Shown here in pieces: positions 56,203 through 64,000 of a stretch of DNA of 64,000 nucleotides (position 1 is the stretch's first letter; each line of letters begins with the position of its first letter). This stretch comes from UBA3069 sp050633465 (GTDB lineage: Bacteria > Pseudomonadota > Alphaproteobacteria > Rhodobacterales > Rhodobacteraceae), in the NCBI GenBank assembly GCA_050633465.1, contig JBOEGO010000027.1, forward strand, positions 62,001 to 126,000, read 5' to 3'. The notes below the pieces were generated by a model that was not told the DNA's origin, did not search any database, and saw only the letters and a program-made list of their open reading frames with translations. The position numbers and the translations under genes were made by a program.

Positions 56203-59200
56203 TCACCCCAACTGAGCCAATAGGGTAAGCGACTGTTTTTGCGCCTTTTCTGCGGCCTGTTCGCGCACCGGCCCGTAACCGCGAATGCCCTGCGGCAGGG
56301 CCAACAGGCTGGCGCAGGTTTGGGCTGTTTCATCGCTGAACCCTGCTGCTACGTGGTCCAGAATCGTGTCAAACCAAACCAGCAGGGCGCGGTCCAGCCT
56401 GCGATCCGCAGTGCGTGCGAACGGGTCAAACCATGTGCCGCGCAGGGGTTTCAGCCGTGCCAACTGGCGCAAGACCGGGCGCATCCATGGGCCGAAACGG
56501 CGTTTGTTGGGGCGGCCTTGGGCATCTTTACCGGATGGTAACATCGGCGGGGCAAGGTGGTGGTGAATTTTGAAATCTCCCTGAAACTGCTGGTTCAGGG
56601 ATGCGGTGAATGCAGGGTCGTGGTGCAGGCGCGCGACCTCGTATTCGTCCTTATACGCCATCAGGCGGAACAGGGATTTCGCGGCGGTGACCTGCATCGC
56701 ATCGGGCAGATGCGCCAGTTGCGACATGCGATTGCGATAGCGTGTGGCATAGGCCGCATTTTGATACCCGGTCAGGAAATCGGCGCGGTGGGCGATCAGA
56801 TCGGCCAGTGTTTGCTGACCAGCCAGTGTTTGCGGTGCTGTCACGGGGGCGGGCGTGGTCAGGGCATCGGGGGAATGGGCCATGATACGCCCCATATCAA
56901 AGGCGCGTGTATTGGCGGGGATCGCCACGCCATTCAACAGGATCGCTTGTTTCAACGCGGCGTCCGACACGGGGATCAGCCCCTTTTGCCATGCAAACCC
57001 CAGCATCATCACATTGGCAAACACCGAATCCCCCAACAGTTTTTCCGCCAGCGCATTGGCATCAAGCGGCGACAGGTTGCCCGCCCCGATGGCCGCTGCA
57101 ATCGCACCGACCCGGGTATCAATGCGCAAATCGGCATCGCGATTCAGCACCAGATCACCCGTAGGCATGGCGGCGGTGTTCAGCACCATGCGGGTGCCGT
57201 GGTGATAATGCGCCGAGGCCTTGGGCGCGGAGGACACCACCACATCGCAGCCAATCACCGCATCGGCCGCGCCGCGATCAATGCGCACCTGGTTCAGGGA
57301 GTCGGGCGCATCGGCCAGCCGGATATAGGACAGCACCGTGCCGAATTTCTGCGCGAAACCTGTGAAATCCAGCACCGATGATCCGCGACCTTCGATATGG
57401 GCGGCCATGGTGATCAGCGCGCCGACGGTGACCACGCCGGTGCCGCCAACGCCCGTGACCAGCAAATCAAACGGTTTTGCCAGATCGGGCAGGTCGGGCG
57501 CGGGCAGCGTGGCCAACAGCGGCGCAAGGTCAATGTCGGCCCCGCCGGATTTGCGCCGTTCACCGCCCGTGACGGTGACAAAGCTGGGGCAAAATCCGTT
57601 GAGGCAGGAAAAATCCTTGTTACAGGAGGATTGGTTGATCTGGCGTTTGCGGCCGAATTCGGTTTCCAGCGGTTCGACCGACAGGCAGTTGGACGCGGTC
57701 GAACAATCGCCGCAACCTTCGCAGACCAGCGGGTTGATCACGGCAAAGGCATCGGGTGTGTCCAGCGTTCCGCGTTTGCGGCGGCGGCGTTTTTCGGTGG
57801 CGCAGGTCTGTTCGTAAATCAGGACCGACACGCCGGTGCTATCGCGCAATTCGCGCTGCACGCCGTCCAGTTCGCTGCGGTCATGAAATGTGGTGCCAGC
57901 GGGGAAATCGGCGCGTTTGAATTTGGCGATATCGTCAGACACCAGCGCGATGCGGCTGACGCCCTCGGCGCGGCTGGATTGGGCGATGGCGGCAACCGAA
58001 ACCGGGCCGTCTACGGGTTGGCCGCCGGTCATGGCGACCGCATCGTTATACAGGATTTTATAGGTGATATTGGCCTGTGCGGCGACCGCCTGACGGATGG
58101 CGAGCGCGCCGGAATGATACCATGTTCCCTCGCCAAGGTTCTGGAATATATGCTTTTTCCCGTTAAACAGGGATGATGCCGCCCATGGCACCCCTTCGCC
58201 GCCCATCTGGGCGAAACCGTCGGTGTCGCGGTCCATCCAACTGGCCATGACGTGGCAGCCGATGCCTGCGGCGGCGCTGGACCCTTGGGGCAGGCGGGTC
58301 GATGTGTTGTGCGGGCAACCCGAGCAGAAATAGGGCGTGCGGGTTGCGCCCGTGACGTTCAATATCGGGGGATCACCGGCCAGGGCTGCGGCGCGGGCGG
58401 GCAGGTTTTCATCTGGGAAAATCGCGTGCAGGCGTTGCGCAATCAGCGGGGCCAGTTGGCGCGGTGACAATTCGCCCGTCCATGGCACCAGTTCGCGGCT
58501 TGCAGTTTCATCGGTTTTGCCGACCATGCGGGCCGGTTTGCTGCCCGGCCAGTCATAGAAATATTCCTTGAACTGGGATTCGATGATGCCGCGCTTTTCT
58601 TCGATCACCATGACCTCGGCTTTGCCTTTGACGAATGCCAGCGCGTCGCGGCGTGCCAGTGGCCAGACCATTCCGACCTTGTAAATATCAATGCCAAGGG
58701 CACGGCAACGTGGTTCGTCCAGCCCCAACAGGCGCAGGGATTCCAGCAGGTCCAGATGGCCCTTTCCGGTGCTGACGAACCCGTATTTCGCATCGGGCAG
58801 GTCGTAAATCGCGTGGTCAATCGGGTTGGCCTGAACAAAGGCTTCGACGGCGCGCAGTTTATGTTTCAGGCGGATTTCAATGTCGGGCGAGGGGCCGTCG
58901 CCCCGCCGGATGTGCAAACCGCCTGCGGGCAGGTCAATATCGGGGAGGGTGAATTTCCGGTCCGCGGGCAGGGTGATGGAACGGGCGGATTCCACGGTTT
59001 CCGATATCGCCTTGAACCCGACCCAGGTTCCGGAAAATCGTGACAAAGCAATACCATATTCGCCATAGCTAAGGTATTCATCAATGGATGCAGGGTTCAA
59101 CACAGGCATGAACCACGCCAGAAACGCGGCGTCGGATTGGTGCGGCATCGACGAGGAAACGCAGCCGTGATCATCGCCCGCGACCACCAGAACGCCGCCC

Positions 59201-59625
59201 TTTTTTGAACTGCCGTAGGCGTTGCCATGTTTCAACGCATCACCCGAACGATCCACCCCCGGCCCCTTGCCATACCACATGGAAAACACGCCCTCGGCCC
59301 CGGCCTGCGGGTCCAGCGGCACCTGCTGCGCGCCAAGGACGGCGGTGGCGCCCAGATCCTCGTTCACGGCGGGGAGGAATTTGATGCGGTTTTCATCCAG
59401 CAATCCGCATTGGTTCCACAGTTCCAGATCCAGCCCGCCAAGGGGCGAGCCGCGATAACCCGATACGAATCCGGCGGTGTTCAGCCCTGCGGCGCGGTCG
59501 CGGCGGGCCTGATCCAGCATGATGCGCACCAGCGCCTGTGTGCCGGTCAGAAACACGCGGCCCTTTGTCTGGCTGTAGCGGTCTGACAATTGGTAGCTGG
59601 TGAAATTCGGGGCTGGCTCTGACAT
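56203..59625 (-). CDS. Indolepyruvate:ferredoxin oxidoreductase (fused)
   Basis: 1140-residue thiamine-diphosphate enzyme that oxidatively decarboxylates aryl pyruvates to acyl-CoA, with all domains fused in one chain. The N-terminal half carries the pyrimidine- and ThDP-binding parts with CSGCPHNTSTR and GGEGVPWAASSLF. A ferredoxin-like insert has CEGCGDCSTASNCLSVEP. The C-terminal gamma-type domain starts around LLVTGVGGTGVVTVGALI. The fused form is common in aerobic alphaproteobacteria. It is divergent from an Lrp/AsnC regulator that probably controls it by sensing an amino acid. Confidence 0.93.
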   Translation of the reverse strand: MSEPAPNFTSYQLSDRYSQTKGRVFLTGTQALVRIMLDQARRDRAAGLNTAGFVSGYRGSPLGGLDLELWNQCGLLDENRIKFLPAVNEDLGATAVLGAQQVPLDPQAGAEGVFSMWYGKGPGVDRSGDALKHGNAYGSSKKGGVLVVAGDDHGCVSSSMPHQSDAAFLAWFMPVLNPASIDEYLSYGEYGIALSRFSGTWVGFKAISETVESARSITLPADRKFTLPDIDLPAGGLHIRRGDGPSPDIEIRLKHKLRAVEAFVQANPIDHAIYDLPDAKYGFVSTGKGHLDLLESLRLLGLDEPRCRALGIDIYKVGMVWPLARRDALAFVKGKAEVMVIEEKRGIIESQFKEYFYDWPGSKPARMVGKTDETASRELVPWTGELSPRQLAPLIAQRLHAIFPDENLPARAAALAGDPPILNVTGATRTPYFCSGCPHNTSTRLPQGSSAAAGIGCHVMASWMDRDTDGFAQMGGEGVPWAASSLFNGKKHIFQNLGEGTWYHSGALAIRQAVAAQANITYKILYNDAVAMTGGQPVDGPVSVAAIAQSSRAEGVSRIALVSDDIAKFKRADFPAGTTFHDRSELDGVQRELRDSTGVSVLIYEQTCATEKRRRRKRGTLDTPDAFAVINPLVCEGCGDCSTASNCLSVEPLETEFGRKRQINQSSCNKDFSCLNGFCPSFVTVTGGERRKSGGADIDLAPLLATLPAPDLPDLAKPFDLLVTGVGGTGVVTVGALITMAAHIEGRGSSVLDFTGFAQKFGTVLSYIRLADAPDSLNQVRIDRGAADAVIGCDVVVSSAPKASAHYHHGTRMVLNTAAMPTGDLVLNRDADLRIDTRVGAIAAAIGAGNLSPLDANALAEKLLGDSVFANVMMLGFAWQKGLIPVSDAALKQAILLNGVAIPANTRAFDMGRIMAHSPDALTTPAPVTAPQTLAGQQTLADLIAHRADFLTGYQNAAYATRYRNRMSQLAHLPDAMQVTAAKSLFRLMAYKDEYEVARLHHDPAFTASLNQQFQGDFKIHHHLAPPMLPSGKDAQGRPNKRRFGPWMRPVLRQLARLKPLRGTWFDPFARTADRRLDRALLVWFDTILDHVAAGFSDETAQTCASLLALPQGIRGYGPVREQAAEKAQKQSLTLLAQLG

Positions 59626-59756
59626 GTTATCCTCCTGCTGGCGCTGTGACAGGATAGAGGGCGAAGGGTGGTTTTCTGTGCCGTATTTTTTGAGTATTCA
59701 TAGAGCAATGAAATGAAATGTCGGAATTTGGCATGATTGTGAAATGAGGTTTCGGG

Positions 59757-60197
59757 ATGCAACTGGACAGTAAGGATCGCGCGTTGCTGGCGTTGATCGA
59801 GCAGAATTGCCGTTTGTCGAATGCGGAAATGGCGGAAAAACTGGGCATGTCGACCAGCGCCTGCTGGCGCCGGATCAAGGCATTCGAGGAGGGCGGGATC
59901 ATTCAGCGATACGGTGCGGTGTTGGATCGCGCCGCCATGGGGATGCAGTTTCATGCCATTGTGCATGTGCAATTGCATCGCCACGAGGCCGTGCAGGGGC
60001 AGGAGTTCAACCGCGCTGTGCGCCTGCGCGATGAGGTGCGCGATTGCTATGCCACCACCGGCGAGGCCGATTATCACCTGCGGGTTTTATGCCCCGATCT
60101 GGATGCTTATAACCGGTTTCTGGATGAATTCCTGTTTCGCAGCCCGGCGGTGCGATCCGCCCAGACCAATGTGATTTTGCGCGATATCAAAGGGTGA
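59757..60197 (+). CDS. Lrp/AsnC-family transcriptional regulator
   Basis: 146-residue regulator with an N-terminal helix-turn-helix (about 3-50: LDSKDRALLALIEQ, then NAEMAEKLGMSTSACWRRIK) and a RAM-type ligand-binding domain (about 65-140: DCYATTGEADYHLRV). Members bind an amino acid and form octamers. It lies 131 bases from the divergent oxidoreductase gene, the usual local-regulator arrangement for amino-acid breakdown enzymes. AT-rich sequence in that gap (59690-59745) is a likely binding region. Confidence 0.93.
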   Translation: MQLDSKDRALLALIEQNCRLSNAEMAEKLGMSTSACWRRIKAFEEGGIIQRYGAVLDRAAMGMQFHAIVHVQLHRHEAVQGQEFNRAVRLRDEVRDCYATTGEADYHLRVLCPDLDAYNRFLDEFLFRSPAVRSAQTNVILRDIKG

Positions 60198-60369
60198 GGG
60201 GCGGGTTTTCCTGACCCTGCGGGCCATAGACGCAATTGTTAATTTACGCTAGGGTATGTGCCAAGGGGGCGCCGGTATTTTGGCGGGCCTTGCATTTTTT
60301 CAGGCGCGGTTTTGCGCAAATTTATTTCAGCCACTGCCCCGGTTTTTAAGGGGCGGGAAAGGATTTCTG

Positions 60370-61536
60370 ATGAAGATCGCCGTTTTCGGGCTGGGCTATG
60401 TTGGCCTGTCCAACGCAGTTTTACTGGCACAACATAACGAGGTGCGCGCGGTGGATTTATCGGCGCAGCGGGTGGGGTTGGTCAATGCCCGCATCAGCCC
60501 GATTGTAGATGCCGAACTGTCGCATTACCTGACCAAGGCACCGCTGAATCTGCGCGCCACGCAGGATGCGGCGGCGGCCTGTGACGGGGTGGATTACGCG
60601 ATTGTTGCCACGCCCACGGATTACGACCCTGAAACCGACAGTTTCGATACCTCGTCAGTCGAGGCGGTGATTGCGCAGGTTTTATTGCTGGCCCCGCAGG
60701 CGACGATTGTGGTGAAATCAACCATCCCCGTGGGGTTTATCGCCCGTATCCGCGCGGAATCCGGCTGTGATAACATATTGTTTTCGCCTGAATTCCTGCG
60801 CGAGGGGCGGGCATTGCAGGACAATCTGTATCCCAGCCGGATCGTGGTGGGCGACACCGGTGCCGCAGCCCGCAGGTTCGCGGATTTGATGGTGCAGGGG
60901 GCATTGGCCAATAATGTGCCGGTGCAATTGTGCGGCGCAAGCGAGGCAGAGGCGATCAAGCTGTTCGCCAACACATATCTGGCGATGCGCGTGGCCTATT
61001 TTAACGAATTGGACAGCTATGCCATGTCACATGGCATGGACAGCCGTCAGATCATTGATGGTGTCTGTCTGGATCCGCGGGTCGGGGCGGGGTATAATAA
61101 CCCGTCGTTCGGGTATGGCGGTTATTGCCTGCCCAAGGACACGCGGCAATTGCTGGCCAATTATGCCGAGGTGCCGCAAAACCTGATCCGCGCCATTGTC
61201 GATGCCAACCGCACCCGCAAGGATGTGATCGCCGATGCCATTCTGGCGCAAAATCCGCGCCGTGTGGGCATTTTCCGGCTGGTGATGAAGGCGGGATCGG
61301 ATAACTTCAGGCAAAGTTCGATTCAGGGGATCATGAAGCGGATCAAGGCACGCGGGGTCGAGGTGGTGGTTTATGAACCCAGCCTTGATAAGGCAGAGTT
61401 CTTTCATTCGCCGGTGATCCGTGATTTGGACCGGTTCAAGGCGGGGGCGGATGTGATCATCGCCAACCGCATGGCAGATGAATTGGCGGATGTGCGCGAC
61501 AAGGTGTTCACGCGTGATCTGTTCGGGGCGGATTAA
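60370..61536 (+). CDS. ugd: UDP-glucose 6-dehydrogenase
   Basis: 388-residue enzyme that oxidises UDP-glucose to UDP-glucuronate. The NAD-binding start is MKIAVFGLGYVGLSNAVLLA, and the catalytic cysteine lies in SFGYGGYCLPKDTRQLL. The sequence follows the E. coli Ugd type closely, including length, STPVGF-like KSTIPVGF, SPEFLREG and TRDLFG near the end. The start at 60370 has AAAGGATTTCTG before it. UDP-glucuronate feeds the next gene and then exopolysaccharide. Confidence 0.96.
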   Translation: MKIAVFGLGYVGLSNAVLLAQHNEVRAVDLSAQRVGLVNARISPIVDAELSHYLTKAPLNLRATQDAAAACDGVDYAIVATPTDYDPETDSFDTSSVEAVIAQVLLLAPQATIVVKSTIPVGFIARIRAESGCDNILFSPEFLREGRALQDNLYPSRIVVGDTGAAARRFADLMVQGALANNVPVQLCGASEAEAIKLFANTYLAMRVAYFNELDSYAMSHGMDSRQIIDGVCLDPRVGAGYNNPSFGYGGYCLPKDTRQLLANYAEVPQNLIRAIVDANRTRKDVIADAILAQNPRRVGIFRLVMKAGSDNFRQSSIQGIMKRIKARGVEVVVYEPSLDKAEFFHSPVIRDLDRFKAGADVIIANRMADELADVRDKVFTRDLFGAD

Positions 61537-61566
61537 GTGCATCCAGCCCCGCGATAGGGGCAGGAT

Positions 61567-62571
61567 ATGACAGAAAAAACGGCATTGGTGACGGGCGCAG
61601 CGGGGTTTATCGGCGCGGCTGTGACAGAACGCCTGCTGGCCGAGGGTTGGCGCGTGATCGGTGTGGATGCCATGACCGATTACTATGATGTGGCGTTGAA
61701 ACAGGCACGCGAGGCGCGGCTGGCTGGCAATTACCGTTCGGTTCATGCGCGGGTCGAAGATGCCGGATTGCTGATGGATCTGTTTGCGCAGGAACGCCCC
61801 GACGTGGTGATCCATTTGGCGGCGCAGGCTGGCGTGCGTTATTCGATCGAGGCTCCGCGCAGCTATCTGGACAGCAACATCACCGGCACGTTCGAATTGT
61901 TAGAGGCGGCGCGGGCCTACCCTCCGGCGCATATGTTGCTGGCCTCTACCTCGTCGGCCTATGGCGCGAATACCGAAATGCCATATGCCGAAACGATGAA
62001 GGCCGATCACCAGATGTCGTTTTATGCGGCGACGAAAAAGGCAACGGAATCCATGGCGCATTCCTATGCGCATCTGTTCGACCTTCCGGTGACGATGTTC
62101 CGGTTTTTCACGGTGTATGGCCCGTGGGGGCGGCCCGATATGGCGCTGTTCAAATTCACCCGCGCCATTTTGGCGGATGAGCCGATTGACGTTTACAACC
62201 ACGGCAATATGCGCCGCGATTTCACATATATTGATGATCTGGTGCAGGCGATCCGGTTGTTGATGGATGCCGCGCCGCAGCGGGCGGATGTGGTTGAACA
62301 GGGCGACAGCCTGTCGCCTGTGGCGCCGTTTCGGGTGGTGAATATCGGCAATTCCGCGCCCGTGCCTTTGGGTGATTTCATTGACGCGATTGAAATGGCA
62401 TTGGGGCGCAAGGCCAGGCGCAACCTGATGGATATGCAGCCCGGTGATGTGCCGGCCACATGGGCCGATGCCACCCTGTTACAACGGCTGACAGGATACA
62501 GGCCCCAGACCGATGTGCGCGACGGCGTGGCGGCATTTGTAGCATGGTATCGCGACTATCACGGGGTTTGA
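61567..62571 (+). CDS. UDP-glucuronate 4-epimerase-like NAD-dependent epimerase
   Basis: 334-residue short-chain dehydrogenase/reductase. GAAGFIGAAV (10-19) binds NAD, and the catalytic Y-x3-K is in SFYAATKKATE. ASTSSAYGANT and TVYGPWGRPDMALFKFTRAIL are characteristic of the 4-epimerases that convert UDP-glucuronate to UDP-galacturonate. It follows ugd by 30 bases, so the pair makes uronic acid precursors. Other sugar-nucleotide epimerases with this motif set cannot be excluded. Confidence 0.9.
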   Translation: MTEKTALVTGAAGFIGAAVTERLLAEGWRVIGVDAMTDYYDVALKQAREARLAGNYRSVHARVEDAGLLMDLFAQERPDVVIHLAAQAGVRYSIEAPRSYLDSNITGTFELLEAARAYPPAHMLLASTSSAYGANTEMPYAETMKADHQMSFYAATKKATESMAHSYAHLFDLPVTMFRFFTVYGPWGRPDMALFKFTRAILADEPIDVYNHGNMRRDFTYIDDLVQAIRLLMDAAPQRADVVEQGDSLSPVAPFRVVNIGNSAPVPLGDFIDAIEMALGRKARRNLMDMQPGDVPATWADATLLQRLTGYRPQTDVRDGVAAFVAWYRDYHGV

Positions 62572-62615
62572 ATGTCTGCGGCGGTGCATGAGGGTCGTTC
62601 CGCAAGGCGTTGAAA

Positions 62616-63887
62616 TTATTCCGGTATGTTGCTTCTGACGGTGATGGTGTCGCCCGGCATCACCAGTGACGCGGGGCTGCCCTTGGTCCGGGCATCGCCC
62701 GCTGTAAACCCGACGCGGATGATGGCGTATTCGGTGGTGTCTCCGTCCAGCAGGCCCGCCTTGTCGCCCGCCATGCCGGTCATCGCCCCGGCGCCGTCAT
62801 AGGCGGCCCCGACCATGCCAGCGCGCAGGGCGGGATCAAGGCGCGCACGCACATCCAGCAGATCGGCACGCACCTGTGACAGTTCGGTCGCCAGTTCGCC
62901 CTGCGCCGTGACGGCGAATGTGTCGATGTCCAGCCGCAGCTGTTCCAGCGCCAGTTCGGTTTCTGCGATGGATGCGATCACATCCAGCAATGACGCATTG
63001 GCCGAGGAACTGGCCCGTTGCAGGTTGACCAGATCGCCCGCCACCACCAGCTTTTTCTCGGCCAGTTGTTGAAATGCCTCCAGCCGGTCAGCGATGATGG
63101 TGGTTTCGCGCGTCACCTCGGTCTGGCGTTGTTGCAGCAGGTCCAGCCGCTGTGCGGTCAGGCGTTGCTGATCCAGAAGCGAGGCATAGCGTTGCGCGCG
63201 CCCGTCGGTTTTCTGGCGGTAAACGTCGCGCTGTGTGTCGATCAGATCGGCCAGCGCGGGATTGGCGGCCAGCCGGTCGGGCAGGGTGAAAAACTGTGCC
63301 CGTTCCACGCCCGCATTGCCGCCCGTGCCATAGGCGGCGCTGGTGAATGCCATTTCCGACAGGATGCGCGATTCGTTCAGGGCCAGCGACTGGGCGCGTC
63401 GCTCCATGGCGGCGGCGTATTCGATGGATCGCAGGGCGCTGATGGCGGGGCCAAGTTCGTCAGAAGACACCGCGATGCGCCCCCCCGCCAGCGCCATCAC
63501 CTGCGCCACGGTCAGGCCGGGCCGCCAGGGATAGGCGCCGGGGTTGGACACCGCGCCATCCACATAAACATCCAGCCGTTTGGTGGCGGTGACGGTGACG
63601 GCAGGGTTTTGATCCAGCCCCGATTTGCGCAGGGATTCGATGATTTTGCTTTCCAGTTCCGGCGCGGTCAGCCCCTGCGCATCAATTCGACCCGCCAGCG
63701 GGATCGCGATTTGCCCTGCGGCGTCGATCATGCGTTCGCCCGTCAGTTCGGGGCGGGCATAGACATCGACCATCACGGTTTCGCCCGGCAACAGCCCCAT
63801 GCGGGGCAGGGTTTGCGCGGCCAGCGGGGTGTTGAACATGAATACAATGGCACAGGCCGCGAAAATGCGACGGGGGTGGTAAGGCAT
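62616..63887 (-). CDS. Polysaccharide export protein (Wza/ExoF type)
   Basis: 423-residue exported protein. A signal peptide ends near LAAQ. A polysaccharide-export domain (about 30-105: GLLPGETVMVDVYARPEL, AAGQIAIPLAGRIDAQGLT) is followed by an SLBB-like domain (about 108-150: DVYVDGAVSNPGAYPWRPGLTV, split here). A long coiled coil follows (about 225-355), then a beta-rich end. The architecture is that of ExoF-like outer-membrane export proteins. It is convergent with the epimerase gene. The remaining 113 bases to the window end hold no gene that I can support. Confidence 0.88.
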   Translation of the reverse strand: MPYHPRRIFAACAIVFMFNTPLAAQTLPRMGLLPGETVMVDVYARPELTGERMIDAAGQIAIPLAGRIDAQGLTAPELESKIIESLRKSGLDQNPAVTVTATKRLDVYVDGAVSNPGAYPWRPGLTVAQVMALAGGRIAVSSDELGPAISALRSIEYAAAMERRAQSLALNESRILSEMAFTSAAYGTGGNAGVERAQFFTLPDRLAANPALADLIDTQRDVYRQKTDGRAQRYASLLDQQRLTAQRLDLLQQRQTEVTRETTIIADRLEAFQQLAEKKLVVAGDLVNLQRASSSANASLLDVIASIAETELALEQLRLDIDTFAVTAQGELATELSQVRADLLDVRARLDPALRAGMVGAAYDGAGAMTGMAGDKAGLLDGDTTEYAIIRVGFTAGDARTKGSPASLVMPGDTITVRSNIPE

Positions 63888-64000
63888 GGCTGCTCCAAAT
63901 ACGGGTATCCGCGTTTCAGGGGCGCGGTAGGGCTTTAAAATTCACAAGTATATGCTAAGAGTTATAGCATTGTTTTAGTCATTCTGGAAATAGTCCATGT

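Overview
The window looks like a chromosomal segment from a purple-bacterium-like member of the Rhodobacterales (Alphaproteobacteria). The grounds are high-GC coding, proteins that resemble Rhodobacter/Roseobacter homologues, and above all a hydrogenase locus whose gene order (hupTUV-hypF-hupSLC-DFGHJK-hypAB-hupR-hypCDE) matches the one known from Rhodobacter capsulatus. No species call is possible from sequence reading alone.

Left part (1-14.6 kb), mostly housekeeping. On the minus strand lie a flavodoxin-like protein, trpE, a PpiD-like periplasmic chaperone, a class I aminotransferase, gpt and fabI. On the plus strand lie pdxH, a double cold-shock-domain protein and a DUF192 protein, followed by tRNA-Pro(TGG). 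A sulfotransferase-like gene (minus) and the class II, B12-dependent ribonucleotide reductase nrdJ (plus) follow. nrdJ has an NrdR-box-like site and a cluster of DnaA-box-like words upstream, and a rho-independent terminator downstream. A small GFA-family zinc protein closes the block.

Middle part (14.6-34.4 kb) is an almost unbroken 20-kb minus-strand [NiFe]-hydrogenase island. The sensory unit (HupT kinase, HupUV regulatory hydrogenase) leads into hypF. Then come the structural genes hupS, hupL, a 71-residue membrane ORF and hupC, followed by maturation genes hupD, F, G, H, J (with a fused rubredoxin), K, hypA and hypB. The response regulator hupR and hypC, D, E end the run. HupS carries six cysteines at the proximal-cluster positions, the signature of oxygen-tolerant group 1d enzymes. 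HupV lacks the cleavable C-terminal tail, as expected for an H2 sensor. HupR has lost the GAFTGA and Walker B motifs. A terminator separates hupSLC from hupD.

34.4-42.8 kb is an accessory region. It has an ECF sigma factor divergent from a small exported EF-hand protein, then a DsbB-like and a DedA-like membrane protein and tRNA-Leu(CAA). Next come a PhyH-type dioxygenase, a compact protein-kinase-like gene and a minus-strand operon of five genes, four of which overlap: an unknown beta-rich protein, a glycine-rich repeat protein, a DMATS/ABBA-type aromatic prenyltransferase-like protein, a terpene-cyclase-fold protein and a thioredoxin/DCC-like protein with a membrane tail. This operon is the best candidate here for an undescribed system.

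Right part (42.8-64 kb). A TriABC-like efflux operon (two periplasmic adaptors plus one RND pump) sits behind a 22-bp palindromic operator but has no regulator gene nearby. It is divergent from ggt. A BMP-type nucleoside/base ABC importer with a cytosine-deaminase-like amidohydrolase follows, then an indolepyruvate:ferredoxin oxidoreductase divergent from an Lrp/AsnC regulator. The window ends with an extracellular polysaccharide block (ugd, a UDP-glucuronate-epimerase-like gene and a Wza/ExoF-like export protein). Several genes (hupV, hupT, ggt, the PhyH gene) contain short in-frame tandem repeats.
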